NCBI GenBank assembly: GCA_030247555.1
Contig: JAOTSD010000020.1
Coordinates: 1-56,607 of the forward strand
Length of the DNA: 56,607 bases
Origin: Siculibacillus sp.
GTDB lineage: Bacteria; Pseudomonadota; Alphaproteobacteria; Rhizobiales; Ancalomicrobiaceae
Direction of reading: 5' to 3'
This document shows positions 19,071 to 27,583 of this stretch, in pieces. Numbering within the stretch: the first letter of the stretch is position 1; the number at the start of each line of letters is the position of its first letter. The notes beneath the pieces were generated by a model, which did not search any database, was not told where the DNA came from, and saw only the letters and a list, made by a program, of their open reading frames with translations. A program made the position numbers and the translations under genes.

Positions 19071-20477
19071 ATGCGGGCGCTCAGGCGCTGGAGTGTGCGG
19101 CACGCGGCCGGGCTGAAGGCGCTCTACGACGCCTGCAGCCGGATCGCGCCGGCCTTCGCCCGCCCGATGCGCCTCCTCGGTCGCGCTCGCGCCGAAGCGC
19201 TGCTCGCCCCGGTCGAGCGCGTCGCCAAGGGTGCCTTCTTCGACTGCCGCATGTGCGGCACCTGCGTCCTCTCCAGGACCGGCTTGGCCTGCCCCACCAA
19301 CTGCGGCAAGGGCATGCGCAACGGTCCTTGCGGCGGCGTCCGCCCGGACGGCGGTTGCGAGGTCGATCCGACCATGCGTTGCGTCTGGATCGAGGCCGGC
19401 GAGGGGCGAGCGCGGGTCGGTGCGGGTTCCGGCGCGACCGAGATCCTGCCGCCGATCGACCGCCGCCTGGAAGGGCGCTCGACCTGGGTGCGCGTCATCG
19501 ACGGCGAGAAGGAGCAGGTGACACCGCTCGATCCCGCCCGTCCGCGCGACCACGAACGGGTGATCCACTCCTTCGAACGCGCCTGCGCCTCCGGCGTCTT
19601 CGTCACCACGGTCGAGATCGCTCCGCCCGACAGCGCCGACCCCTCGACGCTCATCGCTCGCGCCGAACGCTTCCGCGGCGTCGTCGACGCCATCAACATC
19701 ACCGACGGCGCCGGCGGCAACTGCCACATGTCGAGCGCCGCCGCCGCCGCCGTGCTCGCCGCGAACGGCCACGTCCCCGTCTGCCAGATCGCCGCGCGCG
19801 ACCGCAACCGCATCGCCGTCCAGGGCGACATGCTCGGCGCCGCCGCGCTCGGGGTACGCAACGTGCTGTGCATCACCGGCGACGACGTCGGCCAGGGCGA
19901 TCACCCCGACGCCAAGCGGGTGTTCGATCTCGACAGCATCGGCCTGCTGACCATCGCCCGGCGAATGCGCGACGACGGCACCTTCGCCTCCGGCCGCCGG
20001 CTCGAGGTCGCCCCCGACCTCTTCCTCGGCGCCACCGCCAATCCCTTCGTGCCGCCGCACGAGGACCGGATCGACAATCTCGCCGCCAAGATCGCCGCCG
20101 GCGCCCAGTTCATCCAGACGCAGTTCTGCTTCGACGTCACCCGGCTCGAGCGCTTCATGGAACGGGTGCGCGACCGTGGGCTCGACCGGCGCGCGGCGAT
20201 CATCGTCGGGGTGGGCACGCTGTCGTCGGCCAAGGCGTTGACCTGGATGGCGCATCACGTGCCGGGCGTGCACGTGCCGCAGGGTGTGATCACCCGCATC
20301 GCCGCGGCGAAGGACCAGCGCGCCGAGGGGCTCGAGGTGCTGGTGGAGACGATCGACGCGCTGCGCGCCGTGCCCGGCGTCGCCGGCGTCCATCTGATGG
20401 GACATCGCAACGAGGACGTGCTCGCCGAAGCGATCCGGCGGTCGGGGCTCGCCCGCCCCGCCACGGCGACGGCATGA
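19071..20477 (+). CDS. MetV-MetF fusion: methylenetetrahydrofolate reductase with N-terminal Cys-rich domain
   Basis: 468 aa. Residues about 50-110 form a cysteine-rich domain with eight Cys (C59, C62, C65, C74, C78, C87, C96, C104; CRMCGTC, then CPTNCGKG and NGPCGG). This is the MetV-type domain (PF12225-like) expected to bind Fe-S or zinc. Residues about 170-460 are a MetF TIM barrel. In demethylation it would oxidise methyl-THF to methylene-THF. MetV and MetF are separate proteins in acetogens; here they are one chain. The ATG at 19071 was chosen because the longer frame begins with a TTG inside the operator palindrome. First gene of the operon. Confidence 0.85.
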   Translation: MRALRRWSVRHAAGLKALYDACSRIAPAFARPMRLLGRARAEALLAPVERVAKGAFFDCRMCGTCVLSRTGLACPTNCGKGMRNGPCGGVRPDGGCEVDPTMRCVWIEAGEGRARVGAGSGATEILPPIDRRLEGRSTWVRVIDGEKEQVTPLDPARPRDHERVIHSFERACASGVFVTTVEIAPPDSADPSTLIARAERFRGVVDAINITDGAGGNCHMSSAAAAAVLAANGHVPVCQIAARDRNRIAVQGDMLGAAALGVRNVLCITGDDVGQGDHPDAKRVFDLDSIGLLTIARRMRDDGTFASGRRLEVAPDLFLGATANPFVPPHEDRIDNLAAKIAAGAQFIQTQFCFDVTRLERFMERVRDRGLDRRAAIIVGVGTLSSAKALTWMAHHVPGVHVPQGVITRIAAAKDQRAEGLEVLVETIDALRAVPGVAGVHLMGHRNEDVLAEAIRRSGLARPATATA

Positions 20478-20500
20478 AGAACGAGGCAGAGGAGACGGTC

Positions 20501-21160
20501 ATGGAGATGAACGCGCGGGAAGAGGCGTTGGTGAAACACCTCGCCGACATGGAAGAGGACGAGGCGCTGGAGATCGCCAAGGCGATGCTGCTCGAGGAAG
20601 GCGTCGACCCGCTGCGCGTTCTCGAACTCTGCCGCACCGCCATGGACATGGTCGGCAAGCGCTTCGAGGAGGGGGAGTACTTCCTGCCCGAACTGGTGCT
20701 CGCCGGCGAGATGCTCGACACCATCGGCGCCATCGCCAAGCCGCTGATCAAAACGGCGCCGGGCGAGGAGGCCAAGAAGCTCGGCAAGGTGCTGATCGGC
20801 ACCGTCCACGGCGACCTGCACGACATCGGCAAGAACATCGTCACCTTCATGCTCGACATCAACGGCTTCGAGGTGAAGGACATCGGCGTCGACGTGCCGG
20901 TGGCGACCTTCATCGACGAGATCCGCGCCTACCGGCCGGACGTCGTCGGCCTCTCCGGCTTCCTGACGCTGGCCTTCGACTCGATGAAGGAGACGATCGC
21001 CGCCTTCGAGGCCGCCGGCATGCGGCAAGACTTCAAGGTCATGATCGGCGGCGGCCAGATCGACGAGACGGTTCGCGCCTACACCGGCGCCGACGCCTTC
21101 GGCGTCAACGCCGTCGAGGCGGTGTCGCTGTGCAGGACCTGGACGGGAGTGGCGGCATGA
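20501..21160 (+). CDS. Corrinoid (B12-binding) methyl-carrier protein
   Basis: 219 aa, the size of MtaC/MtmC/MtvC-type carriers. Residues 1-90 are the helical cap domain and 90-215 the Rossmann-like B12 domain. The lower axial ligand motif is GDLHDIGKN with His107, followed by VGLSGFLT and IGGGQID, the other B12-contact motifs. It shuttles the methyl group between MT I and MT II on cobalt. ATG 20501 follows GAGGAG; an upstream ATG at 20474 overlaps the metVF stop and is the alternative. The stop overlaps the start of MT I by 4 bases. Confidence 0.93.
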   Translation: MEMNAREEALVKHLADMEEDEALEIAKAMLLEEGVDPLRVLELCRTAMDMVGKRFEEGEYFLPELVLAGEMLDTIGAIAKPLIKTAPGEEAKKLGKVLIGTVHGDLHDIGKNIVTFMLDINGFEVKDIGVDVPVATFIDEIRAYRPDVVGLSGFLTLAFDSMKETIAAFEAAGMRQDFKVMIGGGQIDETVRAYTGADAFGVNAVEAVSLCRTWTGVAA

Positions 21161-22425
21161 CCACGATCCACGACGTTCCGCAGGGCGAGACCAAGCTCGC
21201 CTACGACGCGCGCCGGCAGCGCATTCTCGACTGCATCGCGCTGAAGCAGCCCGATCGCATGCCGGTCGTCCTCTACGCCACCTTCTGGCTGGCGAAGTAC
21301 GGCGGCATCACCTGCAAGGAGTTGATGTACGACTACGAGAAGACCGCCGCGGTGGCGACCCGAGCACTCGAGGAATTCGAGCCCGACGCGGTCGCCCCCC
21401 TCGTCCAGATCACCGCCGCCGGGCGGTCGCTGGAGGCGATCGGCTTCAAGCAGTTGCAGTGGCCGGGTCACGGCGTCGGCGACAACCAGCCCTTCCAGTA
21501 TCTCGATCGCGAGTACATGAAGGCCGAGGAATACGACGACTTCCTCTTCGACCCGACCGGCTACTACCTGCGCACCTATCTGCCGCGCGTCGCCTCGGCC
21601 TTCGAGGGCTTCGAGGATCTGCCGAGCTTCCCGGGCCTGCACTACTTCCGCCTCGTCGCCGGCATCCGCCCCTTCGCCAAGCCGTCGGTCAAGGCGGCGT
21701 TGCAGAAGGTGATCGCCGCCGCCGAGGAGGTCGAGACCTTCATCGGTCACGCGACCGCCTGGAACCGGGATGCCGCCGCCCGTGGCTATCCACTGATCAA
21801 CGGCGCCGTCGCGGTCTCGCCCTATGACTTCATCGCCGACTACTTCCGCGGCGCGACGGGGATGATGAAGGACCTCTTCCGCCACAAGGACCGGCTGCTC
21901 GCCCTCCTCGACAAGGCTTCGGATTTCCTCACCCGCCAGACCATCGCCACGGCGCGGGCCTCGGGCCAGGACATCGTCCAGATCCCGATCCACTGGGCGC
22001 CGGACGCCTTCATGTCGGGCAAGCAGTTCGAGACCTTCTGGTGGCCGCCCTTCCGCAAGATGATGATGGGCATGATCGACGCCGGGCTGGTGCCGATGCC
22101 GCTGTGGGAGGCGGACTGCACCAAGCGGCTGGAGATCATCCGCGACGTTCCGGCGGGCAAGTGCATCTACTGGTTCGAGCGCACCGACATGGGGCGCGCC
22201 TTCGAGGTTCTCGGCGACACCGTGGCGCTGCGCGGCAACATCTCGCCGTCGCTGCTCACCACCGGTCGGCCGGACGAGGTCGATGCGGCGGTGAAGCACC
22301 TCGTCGACACCGTCTGGGCCAAGGGCGGCAACCTGATGCTCGACGCCGCCTTCGGCATCCCCGACGAGACGCCGGTGGAGAACGTCCGCGCCATGTTCGA
22401 CGCCGCCCGTCGTTACGCCGGCTGA
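21157..22425 (+). CDS. URO-D-family corrinoid methyltransferase (MT I, substrate demethylase)
   Basis: 422 aa of the uroporphyrinogen decarboxylase superfamily, whose corrinoid-operon members are zinc methyltransferases (MtaA, MtbA, the CmuA N-terminal domain and similar). Candidate zinc ligands are in the LWEADC motif (E318, C321) and the following GKCIYWFE (C336). The tail GNISPSLLTTGRPDEV is typical for the demethylase branch. It would transfer a methyl group from an unknown donor to the Co(I) carrier encoded just upstream. It lacks a fused corrinoid domain, unlike CmuA. Substrate is unknown; methoxylated aromatics are favoured by the vanAB linkage and methyl halides or other methyl donors remain possible. 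Confidence 0.82.
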   Translation: MTTIHDVPQGETKLAYDARRQRILDCIALKQPDRMPVVLYATFWLAKYGGITCKELMYDYEKTAAVATRALEEFEPDAVAPLVQITAAGRSLEAIGFKQLQWPGHGVGDNQPFQYLDREYMKAEEYDDFLFDPTGYYLRTYLPRVASAFEGFEDLPSFPGLHYFRLVAGIRPFAKPSVKAALQKVIAAAEEVETFIGHATAWNRDAAARGYPLINGAVAVSPYDFIADYFRGATGMMKDLFRHKDRLLALLDKASDFLTRQTIATARASGQDIVQIPIHWAPDAFMSGKQFETFWWPPFRKMMMGMIDAGLVPMPLWEADCTKRLEIIRDVPAGKCIYWFERTDMGRAFEVLGDTVALRGNISPSLLTTGRPDEVDAAVKHLVDTVWAKGGNLMLDAAFGIPDETPVENVRAMFDAARRYAG

Positions 22426-22436
22426 GGGAGATGGCG

Positions 22437-23114
22437 ATGGCCCGGATCCGGACCCTCGACGTTCTCGCCCCCGTCGCCGCCACCGTGGTGGCGACGGGAT
22501 CGATCACGGCGCGCTTCCGGACCGAGGCGATCGATCTCGCCCGAGCCGAGGGCCTCGGCCGGGCGACGCTCGTCCACCGCATCGTCGAGCTCGACCGCAT
22601 CGACGATGAGGTGCTCGTCGCCGGCGGCGAACGGTTCCATGCCCCGCGCCTGCTGCCGGAGAGCGGCGAACTCACCGCGCTCGCCTTCGGCGCCGCCACC
22701 CTGGGGCGCGCGTTGCCCGAACGGGTCTCCGCCCTCTTCGCCGAGCGGCGGATGTCGCTCGGCCTCGCCCTCGACGCGATCGGCAACCTGATGCTGCTCG
22801 AGGCGAGCCGGCTCCTGCAGGACGCGGTGATGGCGGCGGTGCGCCGCGCAGGACTGACCATGGCCGGCGAACTGCGCCCCGGCGATCCCGGTCTGGCGCT
22901 CGAGGCGCAGGCGGCGGTGGTTCGCCTCTCCGGCGCCGCGACGGCGGGCCTCGGCGTCACCGCCTCCTCGGCGCTTCATCCGGCGAAGTCGACGACCGTG
23001 GTCTACGGCGTCGGACGCGACCTGCCGGCGGTCGGCTGGTCGCGCTGCGACGATTGCCGCTCGCGGCCGACCTGCCGGGTGGTGCGCGAGGCCGCACTCC
23101 CGGTTCCGGCGTGA
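22437..23114 (+). CDS. MetH reactivation-domain-like protein of corrinoid operon
   Basis: 225 aa. Size, operon position and the Gly/Ala-rich mid-part (ALDAIGNLMLLEASRLLQDAV) resemble the stand-alone 'B12-dependent methionine synthase activation' proteins found next to corrinoid methyltransferases. A C-terminal Cys motif, C204-x2-C207-x5-C213, may bind metal or an Fe-S cluster. The ATG at 22437 was chosen over 22431 because GAGGGAG directly abuts the latter. Its biochemical role is not established; it may hold or present the corrinoid carrier during reactivation. Family assignment is moderate. Confidence 0.6.
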   Translation: MARIRTLDVLAPVAATVVATGSITARFRTEAIDLARAEGLGRATLVHRIVELDRIDDEVLVAGGERFHAPRLLPESGELTALAFGAATLGRALPERVSALFAERRMSLGLALDAIGNLMLLEASRLLQDAVMAAVRRAGLTMAGELRPGDPGLALEAQAAVVRLSGAATAGLGVTASSALHPAKSTTVVYGVGRDLPAVGWSRCDDCRSRPTCRVVREAALPVPA

Positions 23115-23124
23115 GGGGACGACC

Positions 23125-24963
23125 ATGAACCTCCACCACCCACCCCATGAGCACCGCCTGAGCTTCCCCGCCCTCGATCGCGAGATCACCGCCCGCGCCG
23201 ACGAGACGGTGTTCCAAGCGGCGCGTCGCCAGGGTCTCAGGATCGTCGGCGCCTGCGGCGGACGCGGCACCTGCGGCGCCTGCACCGTCCGCGTCACCGA
23301 GGGATCGTTCCTCCACGGCGAGGGCGAGGACTGGGTGGTCGGGCGAGACGTCGAGGGAACGGCGCGAACCCGCCGCAAGTGGGTGCGCGCCTGCAAGGTG
23401 ACGCCGCGGTCCGATTGCGTGATCGAGGTGGCGCCGCGCTCCCTCGCCCCGGTGGTCCGCGCCGACGTCCATCGCGGCGAGTCGGCCGCGCCGCTGCCGC
23501 TCGTCCCGACGCTTCGGCGTCTGCGCCTCACCGTCCCGCCGCCGAGCCTCGCCGACGGGCGCGCCGACGCCGAACGCCTCGTCGACGCCGCCGGCGCGGC
23601 GGCTCGCGCCATCGACCTCGCCGCCCTGCGCCCGCTCCCCGATCTCTTGCGCCGCCACGACTGGAGCGTCGACGCCGTCGTCCGCGACGCCCGCATCGTC
23701 GCGGTGCGCCCGCCCGGACGGCCGCTCCTCGGCCTCGCCGTCGACCTCGGAACCACCAACGTCGTCGGCCACCTCGTCGACCTCGAGACGGGCCGCCAAC
23801 TCGCCCGTCTCGGTCTCGAGAACCCGCAGGTCGCCTGGGGGGCGGATCTCGTCGCCCGCCTGAACCACGCCATCGCCGGACCGGCGGCGGCCGAACTGAG
23901 GGACGCCGCGGTCACCGCGATCGCGGCGCTGGCGCACGACCTCGCCTTCGCCGTCGACGCCGAGGCCGGCGACATCGTCGAGGCGGTGGTCTGCGGCAAC
24001 ACCGCGATGCAGCACCTCGCCCTCGGTCTGCCGGTCCGCCAACTCGGCCGTTCGCCCTTCGTGGCGGCGTTGCGCGAGGCGATCGACGTTCCCGCCGCCG
24101 ATTTCCCGCTGCCCTTCGCCGCCGGCGCGATCGTCCACGTCGCGCCGAACATCGGCGGCTTCGTCGGCTCCGACCACGTCACCGCCCTGATCGCCACCCG
24201 GCATCTGTGGGATGCCCCCGGCACCACCATCGTCATGGACATCGGCACCAACACCGAGATCAGCCTCGTCCACGACGGCCGTATCCTCTCCGCCTCCTGT
24301 CCCTCCGGCCCGGCACTCGAAGGCGGCCACATCGCCGCGGGCATGCGGGCGGCCGAGGGAGCGATCGAGCGCGTCTCGGTCGTCGACGGGCGTCTCGCCG
24401 TCGCCGCCATCGGCGGCAGGGCGCCGGTCGGGATCTGCGGCTCCGGCGTCATCGACATGCTGGCGAGCCTGCGCCGTGCCGGCATCGTCGACGCCCGCGG
24501 CCGTCTCCACGGCGGCCACCCCGACACCGCGCTCGACGAGGCCGGCAAGCCGGAAGCGGTGGCGGCGGACGGCGTGATCTTCACGCAGGCCGACGTGCGC
24601 GCCGTCCAACTCGCCAAGGCGGCGATCATGACCGGCGTCGAGCTCCTGCTGCGCGACGCCGGGATCGAAATCGACGCGGTCGACCGCTTCGTCGTCGCCG
24701 GCGCCTTCGGAGCGCACGTCGACGTCTCCTCGGCGGTGGAGATCGGCCTCTTCCCGGACATTCCGCGCGACCGCATCCGCGCCGTCGGCAACGCCGCCGG
24801 CGTCGGTGTGGCGCGCATGCTCACCTCGCGCGAGGAGCGGTGCTTCGCCGCCGACCTCGCCCGGCGCTGCCGCTACGTCGAACTGTCGTCGGCGCCCGAC
24901 TTCCAGAAACGCTTCATGCACAACATCGGCTTCGCGGGGCGGAGCCACGGGGGAAAGACATGA
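23125..24963 (+). CDS. Reductive activator of corrinoid protein (2Fe-2S + ASKHA ATPase, RACE/RamA-analogue)
   Basis: 612 aa. The N-terminus is a plant-type 2Fe-2S ferredoxin (C44-x5-C50-x2-C53 and C90). A linker to about residue 200 leads to an ASKHA-fold ATPase with phosphate motifs AVDLGTTN and MDIGTNTE, plus the late VAGAFGAHVD (DUF4445 type). Such proteins return accidentally oxidised Co(II) to Co(I) at the cost of ATP and one electron. It starts 10 bp after the preceding gene and overlaps MT II by 4 bases. The dedicated electron donor is not in the operon. Confidence 0.92.
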   Translation: MNLHHPPHEHRLSFPALDREITARADETVFQAARRQGLRIVGACGGRGTCGACTVRVTEGSFLHGEGEDWVVGRDVEGTARTRRKWVRACKVTPRSDCVIEVAPRSLAPVVRADVHRGESAAPLPLVPTLRRLRLTVPPPSLADGRADAERLVDAAGAAARAIDLAALRPLPDLLRRHDWSVDAVVRDARIVAVRPPGRPLLGLAVDLGTTNVVGHLVDLETGRQLARLGLENPQVAWGADLVARLNHAIAGPAAAELRDAAVTAIAALAHDLAFAVDAEAGDIVEAVVCGNTAMQHLALGLPVRQLGRSPFVAALREAIDVPAADFPLPFAAGAIVHVAPNIGGFVGSDHVTALIATRHLWDAPGTTIVMDIGTNTEISLVHDGRILSASCPSGPALEGGHIAAGMRAAEGAIERVSVVDGRLAVAAIGGRAPVGICGSGVIDMLASLRRAGIVDARGRLHGGHPDTALDEAGKPEAVAADGVIFTQADVRAVQLAKAAIMTGVELLLRDAGIEIDAVDRFVVAGAFGAHVDVSSAVEIGLFPDIPRDRIRAVGNAAGVGVARMLTSREERCFAADLARRCRYVELSSAPDFQKRFMHNIGFAGRSHGGKT

Positions 24964-25850
24964 CCGAGGGCAAGGGCTTCGACATCCGCATCATCGGCGA
25001 ACGGATCAATCCCGGCTTCAAGAGCACCAAGCGGCTCTTCGACGAGTCGGATCTGCCCGGCATCCAGGCGCTGGCGGTGAAACAGGCCGAGGCCGGCGCG
25101 GCCTTCCTGAACGTCAACATCGGCGCCCGGGCGCTCACCGACACCGGCTTCATGGCCGAGGTGATCCGCGCCATCCAGGAGGTGGTGACGATCCCGCTCT
25201 CCTTCGATTTCCCCTCGAAGGCGGTGCAGGAGGTGTGCCTGAACGCCTACGACCGGTCGAAGGCCGGCGGGGCGCTGCCGATCGTCAACTCGATCACCGA
25301 GCATCGTTGGGATCTGATGGAGCTCTACGGCGACCTCGGTCCCTTCAAGGTCATCCTGATGGCCTCGGAACGAGTCGAGGACGGCGTCGCCAAGGGCAAC
25401 AAGACCGCCGAGGAGATCCACGCCACCGCCCGTCGCGGGGCGCTGCGGCTGATGCGCGACCACGGCATGAGCCTCGACGACATCTTCATCGACATGTCGG
25501 TGTCGGCGATCATCGCCGACACCACCGGCCTCAACCGCGCCACCCTCGACGCGGTGAAGGCGATCGGCGCCGATCCGGAGCTGAAGGGCATCCACATGAT
25601 GGGCGGTCTCTCCAACATCGGCCAGCAGATGCCGCCCAAGGCGGTCGACGGCTCCGACCTCAAGCACGCCCTCGAATGCGCCTTCCTGACGCTCGCCGTG
25701 CCGCACGGCTTCGACACGGTGCTGGGCACCCCCTGGCGCGAGTATCACCCGCTTCCCGAGGACGGCTACGTGCTGACCGCCTATCGCAACTTCCTCGAGC
25801 AGTCGGGCTCGAACGCCCTGCGCGCCGTGCGCAAGTTCTACAAGGCGTGA
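24960..25850 (+). CDS. Methyltetrahydrofolate:corrinoid methyltransferase (MT II, pterin-binding TIM barrel)
   Basis: 296 aa in the dihydropteroate-synthase-like superfamily (AcsE, MtvA, MtrH, CmuB relatives). The N-terminal GERINPGFKSTKRLF, the pterin-site AAFLNVNIGAR and the IHMMGGLSNI stretch fit this family. It would move the methyl group from methylcobalt carrier to THF, giving methyl-THF for the MetVF reductase. The ATG overlaps the activator stop (ATGA), showing translational coupling. Confidence 0.9.
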   Translation: MTEGKGFDIRIIGERINPGFKSTKRLFDESDLPGIQALAVKQAEAGAAFLNVNIGARALTDTGFMAEVIRAIQEVVTIPLSFDFPSKAVQEVCLNAYDRSKAGGALPIVNSITEHRWDLMELYGDLGPFKVILMASERVEDGVAKGNKTAEEIHATARRGALRLMRDHGMSLDDIFIDMSVSAIIADTTGLNRATLDAVKAIGADPELKGIHMMGGLSNIGQQMPPKAVDGSDLKHALECAFLTLAVPHGFDTVLGTPWREYHPLPEDGYVLTAYRNFLEQSGSNALRAVRKFYKA

Positions 25851-25854
25851 GGCG

Positions 25855-27033
25855 ATGACCGCCGCGCCCCCCCGCACGATCCTCCGCGCCGCGAGCCTCT
25901 TCGACGGCGAGACCCATCGGCCGGCGAGCGCCGGTCCGACCGACGTCGTCGTCGAAGGCGGCCGCATCGTCGCGGTCGAACCCGCCTCGGCCGAGACCCG
26001 AGCCGACGTCGAGGTCGCCTTCCTGATGCCGGGGCTGGTCGAGGCCCATGCCCACATCTTCCTCGACGGGGCAGAACTCGATTTCGCGGTGCGCACCGAC
26101 TACCTGAAGGCCGACGCCGAGACGATGGTCGCGACCGCGCGGGCGAACGTCGCGCGCACCGCGGCGGCCGGCGTCACCCTGGTGCGCGATGCCGGCGATC
26201 GCTACGGGATCAACGACCGGATCCGCGGCGAACTCGCCGCCGACCCGGCCGCGCCGTTGCGGCTGCGCTCGCCCGGTCTCGGGGTGAAGCGGCCGAAGCG
26301 CTACGGCGGATTCATGGCTCGCGACATCGGCGAGGGCGTCGACCCGTCGGCGACGATCGAGGCGATGGTCGAGGAGGCCGACGACGTCAAGGTGATCCTC
26401 ACCGGCATCATCGACTTCGAGGCCGGCGGGGTGAAGGGCGCGCCGCAGTTCTCCGCCGCGGAACTGGCGACGATCGTCGAGGTGACCCGTCGCGCCGGCA
26501 AGCGGACCTTCGCCCATTGCTCCGGTCTCGACGGGCTCGAGGTCGCGGTCGAGGCCGGCATCGATTCGATCGAGCACGGCTTCTTCATGACCCGCGCCAT
26601 CCTCGAGGTCATGGCCGAGAAGGGCATCGCCTGGGTGCCGACCTTCTCGCCGGTGCATTTCCAGTGGGCCCGCCCCGAACTCGCCGGTTGGAGCGCGACG
26701 ACCATCGACAATCTCCGCCGCATTCTCGACGGCCACCTCGAACACGTCGGCCTCGCCGATCGGCTGGGGGTGAACCTCGTCGCCGGATCGGATGCCGGCA
26801 GCCCCGGCGTGCCGCACGGAACGGGCCTCGTCGACGAGATCTTCCACTTCCTCGACGCCGGCCTGTCGATGACCGCGGCGCTCACCTCCGCCACGTCCCG
26901 CCCGCGGCGGCTGTGGGCCTGCGAGGGCGGGCGGATCGCCCCCGGCGAGCCGGCGGAGCTGGTGGCGTTCGACGCGTCGCCCTTCGATGTTCCGGCGGCG
27001 TTGCGCGGCGCGGTGACGCGGATCGCGCGGTGA
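25855..27033 (+). CDS. Amidohydrolase-family metal hydrolase at the end of the corrinoid operon
   Basis: 392 aa, an imidazolonepropionase-like amidohydrolase. Metal ligands are visible in HAHIF (beta-strand 1), a Lys in DVKVILTG, His in FAHCSG and IEHGFF, and Asp in AGSDAG. It follows MT II by 4 bp and is clearly part of the operon. A 'hutI'-like gene is also found in described chloromethane (cmu) clusters, where its function is unsettled. A role in hydrolysing a folate intermediate or processing the methyl donor is possible, but I cannot assign a substrate. Confidence 0.8.
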   Translation: MTAAPPRTILRAASLFDGETHRPASAGPTDVVVEGGRIVAVEPASAETRADVEVAFLMPGLVEAHAHIFLDGAELDFAVRTDYLKADAETMVATARANVARTAAAGVTLVRDAGDRYGINDRIRGELAADPAAPLRLRSPGLGVKRPKRYGGFMARDIGEGVDPSATIEAMVEEADDVKVILTGIIDFEAGGVKGAPQFSAAELATIVEVTRRAGKRTFAHCSGLDGLEVAVEAGIDSIEHGFFMTRAILEVMAEKGIAWVPTFSPVHFQWARPELAGWSATTIDNLRRILDGHLEHVGLADRLGVNLVAGSDAGSPGVPHGTGLVDEIFHFLDAGLSMTAALTSATSRPRRLWACEGGRIAPGEPAELVAFDASPFDVPAALRGAVTRIAR

Positions 27034-27184
27034 CGTCTTCGCCTCGTTGGGCTCAGGGCCGTCCGGCCCGCGACCGGTCGGCGCGCTCGCGTTCATCCCG
27101 ATTGCCGACGAAGTGCCGAAGCGCCATGTTGATCGACATGAACGGCATCGCGAGGGGCCGAGGCCGAACGGTCGGGAAGGTCAG

Positions 27185-27571
27185 ATGATCCGGTTCGCCC
27201 TGTCGCTCGCCGCCGCTCTGGTCGCCGTGGCGACGCCGGTTTGCGCCTGCTCCTGCGCACCGACAGATCCGAAGCGGTTGGCGGCACGCCTTGAGGTCCT
27301 GTTCGAGGGGCGGGTGATCGACCAGCGCCGCGGCGTCGACATCGCCGGCAAGCCGGCGGCGGTGGTGCGTGTGCGCGTGGTGCGCATGGTGAAGGGCCCC
27401 CGGCCGGCGGCCGGCATCATCACCCTGTTCTCCAATCTCAGTCCGATGGCCTGCGGCGTTGACTACGAAGCGGGGTTCACCGGCCGTTTCGGTGCCAACA
27501 TGCACACTGGCGGGCTTTATACTTCGAGTTGCATTCAGTTCGGGCTGAACCGCGGCACCATCGGCTGGTGA
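27185..27571 (+). CDS. Secreted TIMP/NTR-like small protein
   Basis: 128 aa with a signal peptide (hydrophobic ALSLAAALVAVATPV). Cleavage after VCA would leave CSCAP at the mature N-terminus, the hallmark of tissue-inhibitor-of-metalloprotease/NTR folds. Two further Cys (MACG, SSC) can pair with it. The ATG follows GGAAGG. It stands alone between the corrinoid operon and ahpC. Function unknown; it could be a periplasmic inhibitor or metal-binding protein. A lipoprotein reading (lipobox TPVC) is less likely. Confidence 0.7.
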   Translation: MIRFALSLAAALVAVATPVCACSCAPTDPKRLAARLEVLFEGRVIDQRRGVDIAGKPAAVVRVRVVRMVKGPRPAAGIITLFSNLSPMACGVDYEAGFTGRFGANMHTGGLYTSSCIQFGLNRGTIGW

Positions 27572-27583
27572 TCGGTTTTTTCG

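Noticed and set aside
21157-22425. CmuA chloromethane methyltransferase
   Set aside because: CmuA is a fusion with a corrinoid domain; here MT I and carrier are separate genes, so chloromethane use is not concluded.
25855-27033. Imidazolonepropionase (hutI) of histidine catabolism
   Set aside because: No hut genes nearby and the gene is embedded in a C1 operon; only the superfamily is claimed.
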